This document shows positions 22,894-29,891 of a stretch of 36,242 bases of DNA, piece by piece. A program made the translations under genes and the position numbers. How positions within the stretch are numbered: the stretch's first letter is position 1; each line of letters opens with the position of its first letter. The notes below the pieces were generated by a model. It saw only the letters and a program-made list of their open reading frames with translations, made no database searches and had not been told where the DNA came from. Where the stretch lies: the NCBI GenBank assembly GCA_023228245.1, contig JALOBN010000027.1, positions 1 through 36,242 of the forward strand. Reading direction: 5' to 3'. The stretch comes from Candidatus Pacearchaeota archaeon. GTDB lineage: Archaea; Nanoarchaeota; Nanoarchaeia; Pacearchaeales; GW2011-AR1.

Positions 22894-24326
22894 CAGGCGG
22901 CCCCCACGTAGGCGACATGCGGGACACGGCGACGGGCAGCCATCTCCCACGCCCCGGACATCGCGTCAACCTGGTCATCGTGCGACCCGGACGGGAACTC
23001 ACTGCACTCCTGGAGGAAAGCCTGATTCCACTCGCCGAGGAGTAGGTGGACATTGCCAGCCTCGAAGATCGGCTCCAAAGGCGAAACGCGCACCAGCTTG
23101 TCCCCGGCTGGTACGATGGCCTCGACGCTGCGGATGCCTGCCAGGATCTCCTTGATGCGGGTGTGCGTGTCCTTGTAGCCGGCAACGGACTCGGTACCGA
23201 CGCGCACTCCGGGGCCGTCCATCTGCGCAAGCTGCACGATGCGGCGGTCCCTCTCGGGGGCCTCCCAGCGCCCGCGCACCACGTCCTTGATCCAAACGTG
23301 CGGTACGTGGTCGCGGTACTCGACGGCCATCAGACACCCTGCGGTGTAGTCAGGATCGCTCTTGATGACCTCCTTGACCGTGGAGGCCAGGTCCCAGGCG
23401 CGGACCCATCGCAGACCGTCAGGGGCCGTGGCTTCGATCTGCACCTTGTCGGTTTTCAGCATGTTACCGGACCGCGGCTGCGGGTCGCACTGAAGAAGGG
23501 ATGCCGTCCCGTAGGTTCCCAAGGAGGCCCTCTGTGCGTCGTACCACGCGCGGTCGAAGCGCTCCGGGAAAAGGGTGCCGGTCTGATATGCGTCGTCGAA
23601 CGCCGGAAAGCGGATCACCTCGAACTGCGGGAATAACGGATTGGAGGCCTTCGCCTTGATGGCACGGCCTATCAGGTCGTCAGTGTGCCAAGGGGTGGCA
23701 AGCACGATGGAAATGGACTCCGGAGCCCGGCGGGTTAGGAAGTCGTTGGTAAACGAGTCCCAGATCCGGTCACGGATCACCTTGGACTCGGCGTCCTGCC
23801 GGTTCTTAAGGTAGTCGTCCACGATGCCAAGGGAGTAACCTCTCCCCGTCATGGCCCCGCCAAGTCCGATGGCCGCCATGCCCCCGGTGTGCCCAGCGAT
23901 GCCCCAGCGCGATACCGCGGCACTGTCCCCGGCAAGTCCGATCCCAGGGAACACGCCCTGATACTCGGGGCTCTGCACGATGCGGCGAGCGAAGCGGGAT
24001 AGGTCGTCGGCAAGGTCGGCGGCGTAGGTGGCAAGCATCACGTCCGAGTCGGGGAACTCGCCCAGGAACTTCGGCGGAAGGTACCGGGATATCAGGTCGC
24101 TCTTGCCATGACGGAACGGGACAGCCGTGATGAGGAACGTGGACTCTCCTCTGCGGTAGGCGGCAATGGCGGCGTCGATGCGTTCGCAGATAGCGCGTGT
24201 ATGGCGTCCGACGATGAACGGGTCCGAACGCTGCCAAGTGAGTTGCATAAACTCCAGGTGATGGCGGCGGGCCATCTCGTGGTTGATCTCGGCGAGTGAC
24301 GGATAGGTGCTAGTTGCGGCTTGCAA
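22893..24326 (-). CDS. terL: Terminase large subunit, about 477 aa
   Basis: Walker A is VPFRHGKSD (about residues 69-77), with Arg upstream as in many terminases. Walker B is SLGIVDDY with acidic residues near 170-171, and the coupling motif is LATPWHTDD. The RNase H-like nuclease has RAWDLAST and, near the C-terminus, GSHDDQVDAMSGAWEM. It packages DNA through the portal. I prefer a TTG start at 24324-24326, which has GGAGG 6 bases upstream, over ATG at 24275, which lacks a site. This overlaps the TerS gene by 17 bp. Confidence 0.9.
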   Translation of the reverse strand: MQAATSTYPSLAEINHEMARRHHLEFMQLTWQRSDPFIVGRHTRAICERIDAAIAAYRRGESTFLITAVPFRHGKSDLISRYLPPKFLGEFPDSDVMLATYAADLADDLSRFARRIVQSPEYQGVFPGIGLAGDSAAVSRWGIAGHTGGMAAIGLGGAMTGRGYSLGIVDDYLKNRQDAESKVIRDRIWDSFTNDFLTRRAPESISIVLATPWHTDDLIGRAIKAKASNPLFPQFEVIRFPAFDDAYQTGTLFPERFDRAWYDAQRASLGTYGTASLLQCDPQPRSGNMLKTDKVQIEATAPDGLRWVRAWDLASTVKEVIKSDPDYTAGCLMAVEYRDHVPHVWIKDVVRGRWEAPERDRRIVQLAQMDGPGVRVGTESVAGYKDTHTRIKEILAGIRSVEAIVPAGDKLVRVSPLEPIFEAGNVHLLLGEWNQAFLQECSEFPSGSHDDQVDAMSGAWEMAARRRVPHVAYVGAA

Positions 24327-24822
24327 GCTGCGCCTCCGTCTTTGCGGCCAGGGCCCGGAAGGTGACAAGCTCGTCGTCTGTCAGCTTGGAAAGATCATGT
24401 TGCACCGTGAGCCGGATCTCCAGCGACTTCTGGTAAAGGCCCTCCAGCTCCAGGAGGCGGGTGCGGTAGTCAAGAGCCTGTTTGGCGATTGATGCAATAT
24501 CGGAGGACCGCACTCGGCGGCGCACCTTCGCAAGCTCCCCGTTGACTTCGACCTCTTCCAGAGGACCGGTCAGGTCGCCGTCGAGGCGCTTCTCCAGGCG
24601 TTCGGTGATCTTGCGCAGGGTGGCAATGTGCATCTCCAGGGAGCCGGGGGTGCCGATGCGCCAACGGTCGCCAATGAGGCCTTGCTTGCGGCCCCAGGTG
24701 AGCGCGTTTTGGATCATGCGGTCCGAATGCCCCAGGCGGGCCGTTAGCGCCTCGCGCCCCTCCCCGGTAGCCTTGTGCTCCGCGCAGATGTCGAGCATGG
24801 TCAGCTCGCGTGGCGTCAGCAT
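24310..24822 (-). CDS. Terminase small subunit-like DNA-binding protein, 170 aa
   Basis: The N-terminal about 55 residues (LTPRELTMLDICAEHKATGE, then LGHSDRMIQNALTWGRKQGL) look like a helix-turn-helix. The middle (about 62-140) is a charged helical oligomerisation region and the C-terminus is polar. This layout and its place directly before TerL fit a small terminase that recognises the packaging site. The ATG at 24820-24822 overlaps a short upstream open frame (ATGCTGA) but has no strong ribosome site; ATG at codon 9 is an alternative. Confidence 0.7.
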   Translation of the reverse strand: MLTPRELTMLDICAEHKATGEGREALTARLGHSDRMIQNALTWGRKQGLIGDRWRIGTPGSLEMHIATLRKITERLEKRLDGDLTGPLEEVEVNGELAKVRRRVRSSDIASIAKQALDYRTRLLELEGLYQKSLEIRLTVQHDLSKLTDDELVTFRALAAKTEAQLASRN

Positions 24823-24908
24823 GCGGGCCCCGCAGACAAAGAGCCCCCGAGGTGGAGGATGACCCCAGGGGCAGGCGGCAGTACGGTAAAGGAGTGGTAG
24901 AGCAGCAT
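24816..24908 (-). CDS. Possible 30-residue leader peptide upstream of terS
   Basis: The open frame begins MLLYHSFTVLPPAPGVILHL and ends SAGPAC, with its stop overlapping the terS ATG (ATGCTGA). Such coupling would explain how terS is translated without its own ribosome site. The upstream Shine-Dalgarno is weak, and the length is too small to judge coding quality. Confidence 0.25.
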   Translation of the reverse strand: MLLYHSFTVLPPAPGVILHLGGSLSAGPAC

Positions 24909-24945
24909 CTACACCCTATCCGTGCCATCAGTCCATTTTCTCTAA

Positions 24946-25206
24946 TTACTCTATTGGTATCCCGGTATTGCAGTCATGGCGGTAGAGGGACCTGATGGCG
25001 GCCTTGACCACGTCGCAGAGCTGCGCGAAACCCATCCCCGGGGGCAGCCGGCAGAGCCAGGCGTAGGCCTCCTGTTCCGCGTCTTCGCGGTCCTCGCGGC
25101 CCGAGAACAGGCGGCGGGCTTCGGATCTGATGTAGTGGCGCAGCTCGTCGTCAGCCCATAGCTGCGCCCAGGTTGTGGCGTCCGTGTTCCCCTCCCAGGT
25201 TTGCGG
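24946..25206 (-). CDS. Sigma-70 region-2-like protein frame without a normal start codon
   Basis: The frame is open from 25239 and reads AQLWADDELRHYIRSEARRL, FSGREDREDAEQEAYAWLCR, then a helix VVKAAIRSLYRHDCNTG. The E/R-rich HYIRSEARR...REDREDAEQEAY pattern resembles region 2 of sigma-like phage proteins. There is no in-frame ATG, GTG or TTG before the conserved part. The coordinates given cover only the part after the upstream gene's stop. It could be reached by -1 frameshifting at A-AAA-G (25230-25226) in the preceding gene, by a non-standard start, or the contig could have an indel error. A GGGAGGGG tract lies at 25196-25189. Confidence 0.5.
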   Translation of the reverse strand, partial: PQTWEGNTDATTWAQLWADDELRHYIRSEARRLFSGREDREDAEQEAYAWLCRLPPGMGFAQLCDVVKAAIRSLYRHDCNTGIPIE

Positions 25207-25208
25207 AG

Positions 25209-25814
25209 CTACATTCCGCCGAGAGCTTTTATCAGCGCATCAAGCTTTCTCTCGACATCGGATATCCTGCCTTGATCCGTTTTGAATTGCCCGTGTATCT
25301 TGGGAAATTCGTTTTCGACGGACTGTAGCCGGTTGTAAACACCGATCAGAGATCCAAACTCAGACCCGATATCCTGGAGTTTGTCCACCCTGGATTCAAG
25401 CCTATGTAGATCGGCGTCAAACGCCTGCACGTCTGTCATTTTCCGCAGTTCGGTTGCGGTTATAGGGCTCGCCACTTCCCTTCCTCGCCCATATTTATTT
25501 GACGTCGGTTCCTTATATGGCCTTGGATTTCTATTTGCCATATCTGTTTTAATTTTAGATATCATCACTTGTGTCTTTTTCTCATTCTTGAGTTTATCAA
25601 TAGATTCAATGCGCCACATAAAATGGCTTATCTTGCCGGATTTTAATTCGATAAATTCTATACCTGCGTCCGATAGGCCCCTCACAAATCTTTTATAATC
25701 ATTACCGCTTCGTACGTGATCTGGTTCCATTCCTAAATATCTAGCGACGTCAACGGTGGCCATATAACCGGCTTTTTTAAGATTATCCCATTGCCTATTT
25801 CGACCTATCGCCAT
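25209..25814 (-). CDS. Hypothetical protein, winged-helix-like N-terminus and coiled coil, 201 aa
   Basis: The N-terminus (WDNLKKAGYMATVDVARYLG, then GNDYKRFVRGLSDAGIEFIE) could be a winged-helix DNA-binding domain. Residues about 125-200 form a coiled coil (ADLHRLESRVDKLQDIGSEF) ending IKALGGM. It is more AT-rich than its neighbours, with codons unlike the terminase genes, so recent acquisition is possible. GGAGGGG precedes the ATG at 25812-25814. The sequence A-AAA-G near its end may allow a -1 slip into the sigma-like frame. I do not recognise the family. Confidence 0.6.
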   Translation of the reverse strand: MAIGRNRQWDNLKKAGYMATVDVARYLGMEPDHVRSGNDYKRFVRGLSDAGIEFIELKSGKISHFMWRIESIDKLKNEKKTQVMISKIKTDMANRNPRPYKEPTSNKYGRGREVASPITATELRKMTDVQAFDADLHRLESRVDKLQDIGSEFGSLIGVYNRLQSVENEFPKIHGQFKTDQGRISDVERKLDALIKALGGM

Positions 25815-25840
25815 CTTCCCCTCCCTCTCTCCGTCTTACA

Positions 25841-25857
25841 GCCGTTCAACGAACGGC
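25841..25857 (-). other. Perfect 7-bp hairpin between genes
   Basis: GCCGTTC and GAACGGC are separated by three bases, in the 51-bp gap upstream of the gene at 25209-25814. No U-tract follows on either strand, so it is more likely an RNA processing or stability element than a terminator. Confidence 0.4.
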
Positions 25858-25865
25858 GCGAATGC

Positions 25866-26078
25866 CTACGGCTTCGTCACCTTCCCCAGCCAGTCCTTGT
25901 GACACCAACAGTCACAGGTCTGGAAGTTGTGCGTCGGTTCACGTTGGCACGTCAGGCATACCCCGTGCTCCTGCGCGTATCGGTGGTCGTAGGCCCAGCT
26001 TACGAACTCATCTTTCAGTTGACGCTTGTGCATACGTCTCCATGATGCATCGCGTAACAGACGTTTGATGATATTCAT
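25866..26078 (-). CDS. Small Cys/His-rich protein, 70 aa
   Basis: The C-terminal half has VCLTCQREPTHNFQTCDCWC followed by HKDW: C-x2-C ... C-x-C-x-C-H, a likely zinc site. The N-terminus (MNIIKRLLRDASWRRMHKRQ) is strongly basic. A DNA- or RNA-binding role is plausible. The start overlaps the upstream stop (ATGA). Confidence 0.6.
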   Translation of the reverse strand: MNIIKRLLRDASWRRMHKRQLKDEFVSWAYDHRYAQEHGVCLTCQREPTHNFQTCDCWCHKDWLGKVTKP

Positions 26079-26389
26079 GGCGTTGCCCTCCTCCTCTCGT
26101 ACTCATCGATGACCATCGCCTCCGTCACCCCGGCAGCCGCGTCCCACGGGTAGTAGCGCCTGCTTTCGATCCACGTAGTGGCGCGCCTCTTGATGTCCTT
26201 GATCCGCTGCTCGCGGCACTCGTGATTCCTTGCGCCTGCTACATACGGGCTCCCTGTCGCATCCTTCATCGCCTGGTCGAGCACATGCAGCGCGAGAAGG
26301 CGATACGGCGCCATACTGGAGTCACGCGACTCCGGGACGGCGAAAACCGGCATATTCGACACTCCGGGCATCGTGATGTGGACGCTCAT
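26075..26389 (-). CDS. Hypothetical protein, 104 aa
   Basis: The ATG at 26387-26389 overlaps the VRR-NUC stop (ATGA); a longer frame to 26542 is a shadow. The protein has a helix near residues 28-42 (YRLLALHVLDQAMKDATG), then RIKDIKRRATTWIESRRYYP and a C-terminal AMVIDEYERRRATP. The segment with a WIES-like helix, near the end of the replication cluster, resembles small phage proteins of unknown role encoded downstream of nucleases. Confidence 0.55.
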   Translation of the reverse strand: MSVHITMPGVSNMPVFAVPESRDSSMAPYRLLALHVLDQAMKDATGSPYVAGARNHECREQRIKDIKRRATTWIESRRYYPWDAAAGVTEAMVIDEYERRRATP

Positions 26390-26694
26390 ATTTTCTCTAC
26401 GTCCTTGGCGCTGCGGGCCAGGATGCACCGGACCCCGCGTTCCGTCATGTCGGCAAAGAACTCCGCCTGCTTTTCGGACAACTTGTCCTTTCCTGCCTTC
26501 ACCTCGACCCACAGGGGGACCGTGGAAGACCTGGGGTAACAAAGCAGATCCGGGATCCCGCTTTCGCGCGGACGGTTGAGCGGCCCGTGGGTGTGAATCA
26601 CCCGGAAGCCACGGAAGCGAAGAAGCTCGTCACAATCGCGCTCTATGTCGTTGTGCGTAGGCTCCGGCATGATGCTTGATAAATCGTTGTTCAT
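26386..26694 (-). CDS. VRR-NUC domain nuclease, 102 aa
   Basis: The VRR-NUC core of the PD-(D/E)XK superfamily is visible: RFRGFRVIHTHGPLNRPRES, then GIPDLLCY (Asp near residue 49), then LWVEVKAGKDKLSEKQAEF (E-x-K near 64-66 followed by the Q-containing helix). Stand-alone VRR-NUC proteins in phages are structure-specific nucleases, probably acting on replication or recombination intermediates. It follows DnaB with an ATGA overlap. Confidence 0.85.
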   Translation of the reverse strand: MNNDLSSIMPEPTHNDIERDCDELLRFRGFRVIHTHGPLNRPRESGIPDLLCYPRSSTVPLWVEVKAGKDKLSEKQAEFFADMTERGVRCILARSAKDVEKI

Positions 26695-27998
26695 CTGTCT
26701 ACCCCTTGCGCAACACTGCGCTCGTGATACGGTTTTGGCGTGTACTCTTTTTCCGAATTCTCAAAGCGCACGTACTCCTTGAGAAACGTCAGGTCAAATA
26801 TCGCCGTTGGCCCTGTCCTGTTTTTTGCGATGTTGCAATGCACAGTGCATCCAGTCTCCGTGTCGTCGCTCTTGTGCATAAGGATTACTACGTCAGCGTC
26901 CTCCTCAATCTCCCCGGACTGCCTCATGTCGGCAAGGCAAGGGGCGCCCTCGCTGTTGTTGCGGTTGACCTGGGAAAGCACGACGATGGGAATGTGCAGC
27001 TCGCGGGCCAGTCCTTTGAGCATCTTGGATATCTCGCCCACGCGCTCCCATTTAGGTTGCCGTGATTCCCCGTGTTTCAGGAGCGTCAGGTAGTCCACGT
27101 AGATTATGGACGCCCCTAGGCGGCGCATTTTGCGAGCCCGTGACATCATGATACCCACTGGGATGTTTGGCGTATCGTCGATCCATAGCGGGGTTTCACG
27201 CAGGCGTTCTCCAGATTCGAGGAGACGGCTCATGTCGGTTGCCTTCATGTATCCGTTCATCATCGCCATAGTGTTGACCGATCCGACGGACCCGAGGGCT
27301 CGTACCGTCATAAGCTCCCCGGACATTTCGGCGGAAAAGAAACCTACACTGTTACCGTCGGCAGCCTGTTTGATTGCCATAGTCAAGGCGAATGCTGTCT
27401 TTCCAACCGATGGCCTGGCGCCTATAATAATAAGCTGCTCCGGTTGGAATCCTCCTGTTGCGTTGTCCAGTGCCGAAAATCCGGTGGCAACCCCGGAAAG
27501 TTTTCCGCGTGCCGAAACTCTGGCCTCAATAAGTTTGAGAGTCGGTATGAGGAGCTCGCCTATAGACCTTATTCCTGTATCCCGGTTCATCACCATTCCC
27601 GTTAGGCGCTGCTCGATCTCTCCTACAAGGTCGTCCGCTGTTTTGGTCGCATCGTCCAGTAAGCCCTTGACCTCATGCATCATGCGCACCACCTGGCGCT
27701 TGCGCGATAGATCGCGTACCTTACCGGCGTAATACGCTATGTTCGCCGATGTCCATGAGTCCATGGTTGATACCATGACGGACTCTTCCGAGGCTCCGGA
27801 GTCCATGAGTTTTGACGCTATAGTCTTCGCGTCGGCCTTAACTCCTTGGCTTATGGTGTTGGATATTACGGCAAATATGGCCGCATTCCTGGTGTTATCG
27901 AAGTCGGAAGTGGAAAGGTCCAGGCCGTCAAGCGCATCGTTATCGCATATTAACATCTCGAGCGTGCGCCATTCGGCCTCGTGATCTGACAACTTCAT
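26691..27998 (-). CDS. dnaB: Replicative DNA helicase, DnaB family, 435 aa
   Basis: The N-terminal DnaB domain occupies about residues 5-95. The RecA-like ATPase has Walker A in IIIGARPSVGKTAF (Gly193 to Thr201), Walker B near ASIIYVDYLTLL, the VVLSQVNRNNS loop and GEIEEDADVVILMHK. It unwinds DNA at the fork and would be loaded by the initiator encoded just upstream. The start at 27996-27998 has GGAGG upstream and an ATGA overlap. The phage lacks its own polymerase, so it must recruit host polymerase. Confidence 0.93.
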   Translation of the reverse strand: MKLSDHEAEWRTLEMLICDNDALDGLDLSTSDFDNTRNAAIFAVISNTISQGVKADAKTIASKLMDSGASEESVMVSTMDSWTSANIAYYAGKVRDLSRKRQVVRMMHEVKGLLDDATKTADDLVGEIEQRLTGMVMNRDTGIRSIGELLIPTLKLIEARVSARGKLSGVATGFSALDNATGGFQPEQLIIIGARPSVGKTAFALTMAIKQAADGNSVGFFSAEMSGELMTVRALGSVGSVNTMAMMNGYMKATDMSRLLESGERLRETPLWIDDTPNIPVGIMMSRARKMRRLGASIIYVDYLTLLKHGESRQPKWERVGEISKMLKGLARELHIPIVVLSQVNRNNSEGAPCLADMRQSGEIEEDADVVILMHKSDDTETGCTVHCNIAKNRTGPTAIFDLTFLKEYVRFENSEKEYTPKPYHERSVAQGVDR

Positions 27999-28756
27999 GA
28001 TGCCTCCTTGGGCCTGGGTGGGGACCACGGGTATCCGCATTTCGGGCAAATGCTCGTGGCGTCCTGGAAATCGGTGTCGCAGTTTTCGCAGTGCTTGACG
28101 CGCGTGTCGGTTTTGGGCTTCTTGGGAGATAAAGGCATGTCGCGTTGAATCCAGTTTCGGATCGTCTTGTAATGGTCCTTGTATTTTGTAGCAGGGAATT
28201 TATTTCCTACTCCGTTGGAAAATTCATCTCGCTTTTTGGTGTACGCTTCTTCCCCAAAGTCGGCAATAAGTTTGTCTCGCTGGGCCTCTGTTAAAAACGT
28301 ATCCGGTGCTACTTCTATTTTTTGAGGTTTTGGTTTTGGTTGTATACCGACTTCCGTTCCATTCAATTCAATTCCATTCAATTCAATTCTATTAGGCGTT
28401 ACTGGTATTGTAATTGTATTGTACTCGTCCGGTACTGGTAATTTTGACGGCTTCGGCTTCTGGATATACTGATATATATTCCAATTCGGGTGATGCATAA
28501 ACCATTCCCCGTCAACAAAATACGAACGCATTAGCCCGCACGAGTTTAATTTTTCAAGATCGGCCTTGAATGTCTCGGCTTTGTAATTATTTAGCGGATG
28601 AACCCTTGCTTTGAATAAAGATACAGATACTTTACACCTACCGGAATCGTCCGATTGCGTTATCATATATACATACAATTTGAATTGAGCCGGAGTAAGC
28701 GACTGCACTTGCTCGCTGTCCCATATGCCAGGATCAATCATGCGCTTACGTGCCAT
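27995..28756 (-). CDS. Replication initiation protein with C-terminal zinc ribbon, 253 aa
   Basis: The N-terminus (MARKRMIDPGIWDSEQVQSL followed by TPAQFKLYVYMITQSDDSGR) is the winged-helix start typical of phage replisome organisers. Next come HPNWNIYQYIQ near 88-98, a repetitive linker (RIELNGIELNGTEVG), a DnaD-like or helicase-loading region, and a C-terminal C-x2-C...C-x2-C ribbon (HCENCDTDFQDATSICPKCG). It sits just before DnaB with an ATGA overlap. GGAGG follows directly on the U-tract of leader RNA copy 2. The repeats inside the gene may be the origin. Confidence 0.8.
   Translation of the reverse strand: MARKRMIDPGIWDSEQVQSLTPAQFKLYVYMITQSDDSGRCKVSVSLFKARVHPLNNYKAETFKADLEKLNSCGLMRSYFVDGEWFMHHPNWNIYQYIQKPKPSKLPVPDEYNTITIPVTPNRIELNGIELNGTEVGIQPKPKPQKIEVAPDTFLTEAQRDKLIADFGEEAYTKKRDEFSNGVGNKFPATKYKDHYKTIRNWIQRDMPLSPKKPKTDTRVKHCENCDTDFQDATSICPKCGYPWSPPRPKEAS
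28359..28440. other. Repeats inside the initiator gene, putative replication origin
   Basis: Plus-strand CCATTCAATTCAATT occurs twice in tandem (28359-28373 and 28374-28388), followed by an AT-rich stretch and two copies of TACTGGTA (28400-28407 and 28433-28440). In lambda-type phages the origin is a set of iterons inside the initiator gene O, so this is the best candidate for an origin here. The repeats also encode RIELNG units in the protein linker. Confidence 0.45.
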
Positions 28757-28879
28757 GCCGCCTCCAAAAAAAGAGACGGGCCATTGAGCGTGAAGGTGGT
28801 ATTCCTTCGGCGTGCACGGTCGCCTGCTCAATAGCCCGTTTCCTTCCGTGCATAACTCGCCCGGCTACCACCCCGGGCG
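28757..28879 (-). ncRNA. Structured leader RNA, copy 2 (pseudoknot, three-way junction, U-tract) before the replication initiator
   Basis: Elements in RNA order: P0 hairpin CGCCCGG/CCGGGCG with 8-nt loop (28879-28858); pseudoknot strand TGCACGG (28852-28846); P1 strand (28839-28826) pairing with 28789-28776, 14 bp; P2 stem GGCG/CGCC with 8-nt loop ACCGTGCA (28824-28809); P3 stem GAAGG/CCTTC with 7-nt loop (28808-28792); T-tract of seven (28772-28766); then GGAGG at once. The P2 loop CCGTGCA pairs with TGCACGG over 7 bases. The sequence differs from copy 1 (4719-4837) in every helix, yet each helix is kept. Confidence 0.7.
28766..28839 (-). terminator. Intrinsic terminator / attenuator formed by P1 and U-tract of leader copy 2
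   Basis: A 14-bp stem (28839-28826 with 28789-28776, one U-G pair) encloses two short hairpins and is followed by CTC and seven T's on the minus strand. The next gene's GGAGG begins at the last T, so terminator and ribosome site are merged. Confidence 0.65.
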
Positions 28880-28884
28880 TCTTA

Positions 28885-28913
28885 AGTATACCACTACCAC
28901 TTAGGCAAGTCAA
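28885..28913 (-). promoter_or_regulatory. Sigma70-type promoter for the replication and late genes
   Basis: The -35 is TTGACT (28908-28913), the spacer is 17 bp and the -10 is TATACT (28885-28890), so 10 of 12 consensus positions. It overlaps the end of the upstream gene. Initiation is expected at about 28878, on the first base pairs of the P0 hairpin, the same geometry as at 4843-4871. Confidence 0.78.
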
Positions 28914-29112
28914 GCTCTGCCTCCTGGATCATCCGCCGCAGCGTGTCGCGCCTCTCGCACAGCCCCGCCGCACGCGCGTTGTACGTCGTGGTCTGCGCAC
29001 GCGTGACGCCATGGGTCTGCATCGTGTGCAGGTAGCGTGCACGCAGCGAGTCGAGGCGTGCCTCCGTGTCGGCCAGGTCGTCATGCAACCGCTTGCTTTC
29101 GGCGTTTTTCAC
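28894..29112 (-). CDS. Small coiled-coil protein, 72 aa
   Basis: The product is charged and helical (DDLADTEARLDSLRARYLHT, then RRDTLRRMIQEAELDLPKW). The start is GTG (29110-29112), overlapping the stop of the N6/N4 methyltransferase (GTGA). Its first residues (KNAESKRLHD) repeat the start of that methyltransferase (ENAESKRLHD), from a duplicated DNA stretch. Function unknown. It is the last gene of the early block; the replication promoter lies at its 3' end. Confidence 0.6.
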   Translation of the reverse strand: MKNAESKRLHDDLADTEARLDSLRARYLHTMQTHGVTRAQTTTYNARAAGLCERRDTLRRMIQEAELDLPKW

Positions 29113-29891
29113 AGCTTCGCCTCCATGCCTTCAAGCTCCATCTGCTTCGCCTGCGGCTTCTGGTCGTCGAACAGGCGCGGCTGTGCGTATGCGTCCTTGA
29201 TCCGCTTGCAGGCAATGTCGAAGTACCGTTCCTCGATCTCGATGCCGATGAAGCGGCGGCCCAGGTTGGCGCAGGCTACTCCGGTTGTGCCGGAGCCCAT
29301 AAAGGGGTCGAGGATAAACTTCGCGTCCGGCATAAATCCAATGCACCATTGCATAACCTCTGCGGGTTTCTGCGTTGGGTGGAACCTTTCCTCAGGCTTG
29401 TCTTTTCGGAATCCTGCCCATAAGTAATGCATTATCTCGATGTGGCCAAGAAAGGATGTCCATGCAATTTCGCACTTTGAAAGCGTAGTCATGGTCACCA
29501 TCTTGTCCCACACAAGCCAGCCGCCCGTAGCCGGGAACCCGAAATAATTACCGCCCCATATTATTTGATCGGAGCTGGCGGAAAATATCGCATCGAAAAT
29601 AGATTGATCGGGCTTTACGTCCCAATCCTTGGCCTCGTAGCCCTTCGGCCTCGCACCTGCCCATGCTTTGTATTTGCGCTGGCTTCCGTCTTTTCTCATC
29701 CCGCAGGACATGGAAACATTTTCATGGTCAACCCCAATCCCATACGGCGGGTCCGTAATCACCGCATCCACCTTGCCGAGCGTCGGCAGGATCTCCAGGC
29801 AGTCCCCCAGGTACAGCACCGCGTCACCGATCTCCACGCGCTTCCGCCATGGGTCATGCAACCGCTTGCTTTCGGCGTTTTCAGCGGTCAT
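29109..29891 (-). CDS. Adenine-N6 / cytosine-N4 DNA methyltransferase, 260 aa
   Basis: The catalytic motif D-P-P-Y is at about residues 47-50 (DAVITDPPYGIG) and the SAM-binding motif DPFMGSGTTGVACANLG lies near 197-213, the order of the beta class (N6_N4_Mtase family). WGGNYFGFP and HPTQKPAEVMQWCI are also typical. The ATG at 29889-29891 has GGAGG upstream and overlaps the end of the C5 methyltransferase gene by 11 bp. There is no restriction partner nearby, so it is probably an orphan enzyme that protects phage DNA. Confidence 0.9.
   Translation of the reverse strand: MTAENAESKRLHDPWRKRVEIGDAVLYLGDCLEILPTLGKVDAVITDPPYGIGVDHENVSMSCGMRKDGSQRKYKAWAGARPKGYEAKDWDVKPDQSIFDAIFSASSDQIIWGGNYFGFPATGGWLVWDKMVTMTTLSKCEIAWTSFLGHIEIMHYLWAGFRKDKPEERFHPTQKPAEVMQWCIGFMPDAKFILDPFMGSGTTGVACANLGRRFIGIEIEERYFDIACKRIKDAYAQPRLFDDQKPQAKQMELEGMEAKL

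Noticed and set aside
24470..24928. 152-codon minus-strand frame overlapping terS
   Set aside because: It is Cys/His/Arg-rich with no motif, and lies out of frame with the helix-turn-helix of the terS-like gene.
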